A DNA stretch of 18,347 nt from Rickettsiales bacterium (lineage in GTDB: Bacteria > Pseudomonadota > Alphaproteobacteria > Rickettsiales > Deianiraeaceae): contig JAFUUN010000076.1 of the NCBI GenBank assembly GCA_017477855.1, positions 1 to 18,347 on the forward strand. The letters are read 5' to 3'. Below the pieces are notes generated by a model. That model was not told where the DNA came from. It ran no database searches and worked only from the letters and a program-made list of their open reading frames with translations. Positions 13,310-18,347 of the stretch are shown here, in pieces; position 1 is the first letter of the stretch, and every line of letters starts with the position of its first letter. Both the position numbers and the translations under genes were made by a program.

Positions 13310-13990
13310 ATGTGGTTGGATTTAAATAAGGATGGAGAAACAACAACAGAAGAATTTAATGCCTGCATTAACGCTAAAGACTCAAAAACAGGACAGGATG
13401 CTTTTACAGCAGAAGAAAAAATAGCAGCGCAAAAAACTTTCAAAGAAGCAGATACAAATAATGATGGAAAAGTAGATACAACAGAGGCAATAAAATATAG
13501 TTTCCAAAACGGTAGAGAAAGCATATCACAAGATAAATTAAAAGCTGCGTATGGTGAAAAAAAAGCAAGCGAGATGATGAAATATGATAAAGACGGGAAT
13601 GGAAAATTAGATAAAAAAGAATTTGATGAGGCCACAAAAGAAAAAGAAGGGATTAATTTTAAAGATCCCAAAACAATACTCGCAATTGTAGGTATAGCCA
13701 TTACTGTAATTGGTCTCATTATTGGTCTTTGCGTTTGGCTTAGTAGAAGAAATAAAAAGAAAAAAGAAGAACAAGAGAAATTAAAAGTTGACCAGCAGTT
13801 AAAAAGTGGAAGCGTTAATATGCCAGTTTCAACTGGAAATTCAGCAGAAAAAGTCCATTCACCAATAAGTTCGCAAACTCAACAACAGTCAAATGATATT
13901 TTTAGCCAATATAGTCAAAGCAGTATAAATAATACTCAACAACCACTAAATTTGAATGATAGCCGTAAATCAATGTATGTGAGCAGATAA
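13310..13990 (+). CDS. EF-hand calcium-binding membrane protein
   Basis: This 226-residue protein has three canonical 12-residue EF-hand loops: residues 4-15 (D4 N6 D8 E10 T12 E15), 48-59 (D48 N50 D52 K54 D56 E59) and 93-104 (D93 D95 N97 K99 D101 E104). All calcium-ligand positions are suitable, so calcium binding is likely. A single membrane helix follows at about 122-144, then a basic stop-transfer run (RRNKKKK) and a Gln/Ser-rich tail. The first EF-hand starts at residue 4 and so lacks its entering helix; an in-frame stop at 13298 excludes a longer product, suggesting that the N-terminus was lost. There is no cleavable signal. EF-hands in a membrane protein could sense periplasmic or host calcium; that is inference. 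Confidence 0.8.
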   Translation: MWLDLNKDGETTTEEFNACINAKDSKTGQDAFTAEEKIAAQKTFKEADTNNDGKVDTTEAIKYSFQNGRESISQDKLKAAYGEKKASEMMKYDKDGNGKLDKKEFDEATKEKEGINFKDPKTILAIVGIAITVIGLIIGLCVWLSRRNKKKKEEQEKLKVDQQLKSGSVNMPVSTGNSAEKVHSPISSQTQQQSNDIFSQYSQSSINNTQQPLNLNDSRKSMYVSR

Positions 13991-13997
13991 ATTTTAA

Positions 13998-14025
13998 TTG
14001 TCTTTTCATTTTTTATTACTATAAT
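13998..14025 (+). promoter_or_regulatory. Candidate promoter of the orphan at 14049
   Basis: TTGTCT (13998-14003) and a perfect TATAAT (14020-14025) are separated by 16 nt. The start codon lies 23 nt beyond, giving a leader of about 17 nt with a GAG that could act as a weak Shine-Dalgarno. This differs from the leaderless arrangement elsewhere in the window. Confidence 0.5.
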
Positions 14026-14048
14026 TATACTGGTTTTGAGATTTTTTT

Positions 14049-14450
14049 ATGAGTTATGATAACGAACATTATGCTCAATCGTACGAGCATATGACAAGCA
14101 ACAATTATAAGAACGATTATAAACTTCCAAGCGGTTATAAGAAAGATACCACAAATGATCGTTTCAGTAATAAGTATAAAACATTTATGACGGAAATTTC
14201 AAAATGGTATAAAAAAGAATATCCAGAAATACAAAAGTTTTTCAAAAAAGCACATCCATCTATTTACAAAAATTGCAATAAGAAATTGTTTCCACAAGGT
14301 TTTTTCAAATTGCATATTAGAGAAAAAAGTAAAATAAAAAGAGAATTCAACAAAATTTGGAATAACTACTGCAATGGTAAAATCAATAATCTATCTAATG
14401 AGATACAAGGAGTTTTTAAGAGGCACAAAAAATTCTTCGGTATTGCATAG
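14049..14450 (+). CDS. Small basic Lys/Tyr/Asn-rich protein of unknown function
   Basis: This 133-residue protein has no signal peptide and no membrane helix. The first 40 residues are polar and probably disordered (many Tyr, Asn and Ser). The rest looks helical and very basic (EISKWYKKEYPEIQKFFKKA, KSKIKREFNKIWNNY, IQGVFKRHKKFF). I recognise no family. Seven T residues directly precede the ATG. A good promoter lies upstream. The TAG stop (14448-14450) directly abuts the TAA of the convergent lgt gene. Lineage-restricted small basic proteins of this kind may be effectors or nucleic-acid binders, but nothing here decides. Confidence 0.65.
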   Translation: MSYDNEHYAQSYEHMTSNNYKNDYKLPSGYKKDTTNDRFSNKYKTFMTEISKWYKKEYPEIQKFFKKAHPSIYKNCNKKLFPQGFFKLHIREKSKIKREFNKIWNNYCNGKINNLSNEIQGVFKRHKKFFGIA

Positions 14451-15263
14451 TTATTTCCTTATCCTTCCCCTATCATTTTTATAACACCAAACCATCCACA
14501 CAATAGCTGCAAAGAACATCAAAATTGAGATAAACTGGCCAACGGTTATTGTTTCGTGGCCTAAGATTTTGAATGGCATTTCTGGACTGCGAAAGAACTC
14601 GCAGACAAATCTTGCTATGGAGTAGTAAAGTCCAAATATTCCCGTCAACATACCTGTGAATTTTACTGCTTTGGTTTTGTAGTAACAAACCATCATGACT
14701 GCAAGCATGAGAACGCCCTCTGCAAAGGCCTCGTATAGCTGGCTTGGATGACGTGGTTGTTGCGCGGGATCGGTTGGAAAAATCATTGCAAATGGCGAGG
14801 TGTAAGTAATGTTGCCATAAAGTTCTCCGTTGATAAAGTTTGCAATACGCCCAAAACCAAGCGCAAATGGCAGAACCACAACGCATAAATCCAGCAGTTT
14901 TAGTGCATTGATTTTAAACCTATGACTAAACCAAACATTTGCCACAAGAAGACCAAGTAATCCACCATGGAAGGACATTCCGCCATTCCAAACCTTGAAA
15001 ATATTGAGTGGATTGTGGATGTTGTAGCTAAAATTGTAAAAAAAACAGTCAAACAGTCGCGCGCCGACAAGCAGGCCAATCATGGAATATGAAAAAAATT
15101 TGTCGCACACTTCGTCTGATGCAAATTTGAGTTTTTTGTTCTGCCTTTTGGCAAAGAAAATACACACAAAAAAGCCAGCAATGTAGGCCAAAGAATACCA
15201 CCGCACCGCTAACGGGCCAGCAATATTTATCACAACTGGGTCAATGTTTGGATATTTCAACAT
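14451..15263 (-). CDS. lgt: Prolipoprotein diacylglyceryl transferase
   Basis: This 270-residue inner-membrane enzyme transfers diacylglycerol from phosphatidylglycerol to the lipobox cysteine of prolipoproteins. Family motifs are in order: VRWYSLAYIAG (20-30), GARLFDCFFY (67-76), WNGGMSFHGGLLG (92-104, with His99 equivalent to the essential E. coli His103), GRIANFINGELYG (138-150, with Arg139 equivalent to Arg143), RHPSQLYEA (171-179) and RFVCEFFR (218-225). About seven membrane helices. The ATG sits 1 nt after the rodA stop, so translation is probably coupled. Its substrates in this window would include the two predicted lipoproteins at 5151-5741 and 11154-11891. Confidence 0.96.
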   Translation of the reverse strand: MLKYPNIDPVVINIAGPLAVRWYSLAYIAGFFVCIFFAKRQNKKLKFASDEVCDKFFSYSMIGLLVGARLFDCFFYNFSYNIHNPLNIFKVWNGGMSFHGGLLGLLVANVWFSHRFKINALKLLDLCVVVLPFALGFGRIANFINGELYGNITYTSPFAMIFPTDPAQQPRHPSQLYEAFAEGVLMLAVMMVCYYKTKAVKFTGMLTGIFGLYYSIARFVCEFFRSPEMPFKILGHETITVGQFISILMFFAAIVWMVWCYKNDRGRIRK

Positions 15264-15264
15264 A

Positions 15265-16398
15265 CTAAATCACATTTTTATTTATATCAATATTTACAAT
15301 CAGTGCTACGCACAGCATACCGAGCAGCAAGCTTGATCCGCCATATGAAATCATCAAAAGAGGTATTCCGGCCACTGGCATCAGCGCAACGGTCATACCG
15401 ATGTTAATAAAAACATGGAAGAACAAAATTGTGGTGCAACCAATCGCGACCAGTTTTCCGTAGACAGAATGCACTCTGTTTGCAACCGAAAAACCATATT
15501 TTATAATGTAGCAGAAAATCGCAATTATGGCAACGCAACCAATAAATCCAAACTCTTCTCCGACTATTGTGAAAATGAAGTCAGTATGATGCTCTGGCAA
15601 GAAGCTCAATCTACTCTGTGTTCCATGAAGAAAACCTTTACCAAAAAGTCCACCTGAGCCAATTGCAATTTTAGATTGTATAACGTTATATCCTGCACCA
15701 AGCGGATCGCTTTCTGGAAACAAAAATGTGATAACACGATTTTTTTGGTAGTCCTTCAATAACTTCAACCACGCTATTGGTGCGAGTATTAAACCTCCTA
15801 CTCCTGCTATAACAAAAAATCTGTAAGGAACGCCAATCGTGAAAATCATGACAACAAATATTCCGAGCACAACTATTGAAGTAGCTAAATCTGGTTGTGC
15901 TGCAATCAAAAGCAGCAATGGTGAGATTATCGCAAATGCATACGCAATCGTTTTGACTTTGTTGATATTTTTTGCATGAACGTTCCTGAAAAAGTTAGCC
16001 AATGCCAGCACAACTGCGATTTTTGCAAACTCCGATGGCTGAACCATGAAAAAGCCAAGATTTATCCACCGCGATGCTCCCATGACATGCTTGCCGAACG
16101 GAATTACAGCCACCAACGACAAAAATGATGCAGCCAATATGGCATATGAAAACCGCTGGATGTTCTTGATGTTGATTGATATTACAACCAAAAAAATAGC
16201 AATGGCTATACCAGAAAAGACAATTTGCTTAAATGCCCGCGGATATAGATTTCCATTTCCGGATGAGTAAAGCAAAACAGAGCTTATACAAACCAACATC
16301 AACAGTGCCACAGCTACCGAAATAGGCACTTCCGCAATGGCTCTATGATTAAAATTGCTATGTTTTTTGTGATATAATGATAACGATTTTAGGAGCAT
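15265..16398 (-). CDS. rodA: Rod-shape peptidoglycan glycosyltransferase RodA (SEDS family)
   Basis: This 377-residue polytopic protein of about ten helices polymerises glycan strands during elongation, together with PBP2. Diagnostic motifs are ASRWINLGFFMVQPSEFAKI (108-127), AQPDLATS (167-174), GAGYNVIQSKIAIGSGGLFG (234-253), GTQSRLSFLPEHHTDFIF (259-276, with Asp273 at the position of the catalytic Asp262 of E. coli RodA) and the C-terminal PVAGIPLLMISYGGSSLL (341-358). The HTDFIF and GTQS motifs favour RodA over FtsW. Length is normal. It follows the eptA-like gene by 52 nt and precedes lgt by 1 nt, forming a likely envelope operon. Its presence implies a peptidoglycan wall and probably a rod-like shape. 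Confidence 0.96.
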   Translation of the reverse strand: MLLKSLSLYHKKHSNFNHRAIAEVPISVAVALLMLVCISSVLLYSSGNGNLYPRAFKQIVFSGIAIAIFLVVISINIKNIQRFSYAILAASFLSLVAVIPFGKHVMGASRWINLGFFMVQPSEFAKIAVVLALANFFRNVHAKNINKVKTIAYAFAIISPLLLLIAAQPDLATSIVVLGIFVVMIFTIGVPYRFFVIAGVGGLILAPIAWLKLLKDYQKNRVITFLFPESDPLGAGYNVIQSKIAIGSGGLFGKGFLHGTQSRLSFLPEHHTDFIFTIVGEEFGFIGCVAIIAIFCYIIKYGFSVANRVHSVYGKLVAIGCTTILFFHVFINIGMTVALMPVAGIPLLMISYGGSSLLLGMLCVALIVNIDINKNVI

Positions 16399-16450
16399 GC
16401 TTTATTGTTTCCAATGTTGTTGGCGGTTTTTAAAATGCAAGTTAATGAAA

Positions 16451-18175
16451 TTACACAAATCTCACAAAACCCGAACACAAACTTTGTTCTTTGTCAATCA
16501 TTGGAGAGGAAATGTCAAGACAATCCAAGAACGAGTGGAAAATGGTGTCATGGGTAAGTTCCAACACATCTCTACTCCTCGCAAGTGCCTTCATGTGGCT
16601 AAATAACTTCTGGTTTGATGCAATGAATTTGTCGCTTCCCCATATGATTAGTGGCACATTCATCTGTTCGTCTGGTGCTTTGTCTGGCATTAGCAAGCCA
16701 TGGAAATATGCTTTTTTACCTGTCTTTGGGTTCATTTCACCAAAGCTGTCTCCGTGGTCAGAAATGTAAAATATAAATGCATTTTTGTTCTTGAAACGCT
16801 CTGTCAGGTCGCGCATAAAGCTATCAAATGCCAATGTTGAGTTGTCGTATAAATCGCTCTCGCTTGCAGTTCCAAACGGAGCTTCCGCTGGATTTTTTAC
16901 ATCATATTCCATATTATATGGCTTGTGATTTCCGCGATGATGTATGACATAAAGCGTATTCTCATTGACATCCGTTTTCAAGTGTGGAATGACATATTTA
17001 TCCATGTAAAAACCAGAAATGTTGTCTTGTACTGAAAGGTCGCTGTTTGTCTCGTAATGCTTGGTATCAGCAAACTGTTTGATGTAGTTATCAATCACAG
17101 GCAAACGCTGAATGGCGTAAAAATAGGTGTCCCAATCCATGTGCGTGATTGGCGAGAACAATGCTTTCATAAGTTTTCTGTCCTCGGAATGCCACTCTTT
17201 TATTGTTGTCGCTGATAGCATGCACGGCATTGAGCCCATAGTGTAGTTATCACATGCACGAACATTATTGAAGACGGCCAAGTTTTTGGTTTTCACTGCT
17301 TCATCCATCCACGGAGTTGTCTTCCTTGTGTAGCCATTGACGCTCAATCTATCACTACGCAAACTCTCTCCGACAACAAAAATCGCAATCAGTGGTTCCT
17401 TCTGATTTTTCTTGTTATAGACAAAATTTTTCGGATAATCACGCAGCCGTTCGCGCTCACTGCAAATGCCGTTCACCATGCAATTAAAGTGGCCGTAGCC
17501 GTTCAAAAGTGTCTGTGATGGATAGAAAAAAAACACTGGAAATGCTTGCAGTCGTATGTTGTCAAAATACTTCGCTTGGAACGAGCGGTAACACACGAGC
17601 GAGGCTATAATTGCCATTGCACCAAGTACCGCAGCATATCTGTAAATATAGAAAAGTTTTTTGTAAAAATTGACCTTTTTGCCGCATTGTTTTGGCTCTT
17701 TTTTGAGTTTAAATTTGAAAATCAAAATGCATGGAATGATAGAAAAAATAAGTACATACGGGATAAAAAATATATCAATGACACTCCATACTTCATCAGG
17801 ATTTGCGCCAACCGCACTGTCAAAAATGCGTGAATTCATGTATATGTCAAATTTGTAGATGAAATACGAATAGAGACCGCTTCCGAATGCGAAGAACAGT
17901 GCAAGTCCCTTCATCAACCTCCTACTAAATGAGAAAACAAACAAAATTGTGCTTGTCAGTCCAATGATTATTATAATGCCAGATAGTGAGTATTGCACTG
18001 CAAAAAAAGTTTTGTATGTGTGGAAATTTTCAATAACAAACCGCTTGATTGCGACAAAGTTTCCATAAAAAACTATGATGACAGAGTAAAGAAAAATTGC
18101 CTTCACGCGCCCAATTTGCTTGGAAAAAAGCAGTTTTTGAAAATGATTTATTGTGTCCTTTGCGGATGGCCTCAT
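16451..18175 (-). CDS. Phosphoethanolamine transferase, EptA/MCR (alkaline-phosphatase superfamily) type
   Basis: This 574-residue protein has five predicted N-terminal helices (to about residue 195) and a periplasmic sulfatase-fold domain. It should move phosphoethanolamine from phosphatidylethanolamine to lipid A or another glycolipid. Active-site residues by alignment with MCR-1: Glu270 (in VVGES), nucleophile Thr312 (Cys308+4), His412 (HHRGNH), Asp473-His474 (ISDHGDSFGE) and His492 (YFHG). The Cys308-Cys318 pair keeps the spacing of the MCR-1 Cys281-Cys291 disulfide. Around the nucleophile, CGTSTA is replaced by CDNYTM, a marked change, and GETAR reads GESLR. Length is close to EptA. The start is ATG 18175. 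Modified lipid A usually lowers negative charge and aids resistance to cationic peptides; the exact acceptor here is unknown. Confidence 0.85.
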   Translation of the reverse strand: MRPSAKDTINHFQKLLFSKQIGRVKAIFLYSVIIVFYGNFVAIKRFVIENFHTYKTFFAVQYSLSGIIIIIGLTSTILFVFSFSRRLMKGLALFFAFGSGLYSYFIYKFDIYMNSRIFDSAVGANPDEVWSVIDIFFIPYVLIFSIIPCILIFKFKLKKEPKQCGKKVNFYKKLFYIYRYAAVLGAMAIIASLVCYRSFQAKYFDNIRLQAFPVFFFYPSQTLLNGYGHFNCMVNGICSERERLRDYPKNFVYNKKNQKEPLIAIFVVGESLRSDRLSVNGYTRKTTPWMDEAVKTKNLAVFNNVRACDNYTMGSMPCMLSATTIKEWHSEDRKLMKALFSPITHMDWDTYFYAIQRLPVIDNYIKQFADTKHYETNSDLSVQDNISGFYMDKYVIPHLKTDVNENTLYVIHHRGNHKPYNMEYDVKNPAEAPFGTASESDLYDNSTLAFDSFMRDLTERFKNKNAFIFYISDHGDSFGEMNPKTGKKAYFHGLLMPDKAPDEQMNVPLIIWGSDKFIASNQKLFSHMKALARSRDVLELTHDTIFHSFLDCLDISSPMIDKEQSLCSGFVRFV

Positions 18176-18236
18176 ATTGCAAGTTGTGTTTGCAGAATTT
18201 AATTTGCAAGAAATGCAATATAATTACCAATCATAT

Positions 18237-18257
18237 GCTCTGTTAAATTTTGGTATT
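18237..18257. promoter_or_regulatory. Second copy of the shared upstream motif
   Basis: GCTCTGTTAAATTTTGGTAT matches the motif at 151-170 with one mismatch (G for T). It lies about 62 nt upstream of the eptA-like start and just before repeat copy 8. The rest of 18176-18236 shows no clear promoter. Confidence 0.35.
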
Positions 18258-18288
18258 GATTATTGCGCTTTTGTATTGATTATTGCGC
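18253..18288 (+). repeat. Tandem 16-bp direct repeat at the edge of element copy 8
   Basis: GTATTGATTATTGCGC occurs at 18253-18268 and again at 18273-18288, separated by TTTT. The second copy runs into the GC-rich element, since its ATTGCGC is the element's terminal arm. It looks like a local duplication of the element end and its flank. Confidence 0.8.
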
Positions 18289-18347
18289 GGGCGCGGAGCG
18301 CGTTTGGCCGACGAGGAACGAGGCGCAGCCAAACGGCGAGGGCGTGG
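18282..18347 (+). repeat. GC-rich interspersed palindromic element, copy 8 (type A, cut by window end)
   Basis: Starts with ATTGCGCGG and runs through the stem CGTTTGGC/GCCAAACG to GGCGAGGGCGTGG, where the window ends. The right terminal arm is not visible. Confidence 0.88.

Noticed and set aside
193..18347. The GC-rich repeats as a CRISPR array
   Set aside because: Copies lie about 1-5 kb apart in both orientations with genes between them; there is no regular short spacer and no cas gene.

Overview
The window is AT-rich DNA from a bacterium with a Gram-negative envelope. It most likely comes from an alphaproteobacterium of reduced-genome, host-associated type (Rickettsiales- or Holosporales-like). 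That placement is inferred from the gene mix, the base composition, the near absence of Shine-Dalgarno sequences and the outer-membrane genes; no phylogenetic marker was searched. Recognisable core genes are ffh, rpsP, lgt, rodA, an M17 leucyl aminopeptidase (pepA), an eptA/MCR-type phosphoethanolamine transferase, a ComF-type phosphoribosyltransferase, a LOG-type nucleotide hydrolase, two transporters (AGCS and EamA), tRNA-Gly(CCC) and tRNA-Pro(TGG). A probable mreD and a probable lptE are weaker calls.

Layout. 1-96 is the cut 5' end of a minus-strand membrane or secreted protein. 350-420 is tRNA-Gly, whose 3' half overlaps antisense the end of a small minus-strand membrane protein (392-889); the AGCS symporter lies upstream of that gene (928-2337). 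tRNA-Pro (2551-2625) converges on a minus-strand LOG/pepA pair (2627-4973). A lipoprotein (5151-5741) diverges from an outer-membrane beta-barrel gene (about 5843-6766). Next come a membrane plus coiled-coil protein (6910-7551), a convergent EamA transporter (7548-8435), an acidic orphan (8664-9089) and an MreD-like protein (9171-9674). ffh, an LptE-like lipoprotein, rpsP and comF follow on the plus strand (9864-13156). After them come an EF-hand membrane protein (13310-13990) and a small Lys/Tyr/Asn-rich orphan (14049-14450). The right end is a minus-strand envelope block: eptA-like, rodA, lgt (18175 down to 14451).

The most striking feature is a family of GC-rich, roughly 80-110 bp interspersed elements. 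Eight copies occur in 18.3 kb, all intergenic and in both orientations. Each complete copy has terminal inverted repeats (GTTGCGC/GCGCAAC) and an internal stem, GTTTGN/N'CAAAC. Between copies the last pair of that stem changes as G:C, C:G or T:A, so pairing is kept while sequence changes. Several copies end 7-21 bp from a TTGACA-like -35 box.

Several genes have a promoter-like -10 box only about 6-9 nt before the start codon, which suggests leaderless or near-leaderless mRNAs. Two proteins carry a chlamydial-Inc-like bilobed hydrophobic hairpin, and one membrane protein carries three EF-hand loops. These three are candidate host-interaction proteins, by inference only. No transposase, integrase, CRISPR array or rRNA gene is visible.
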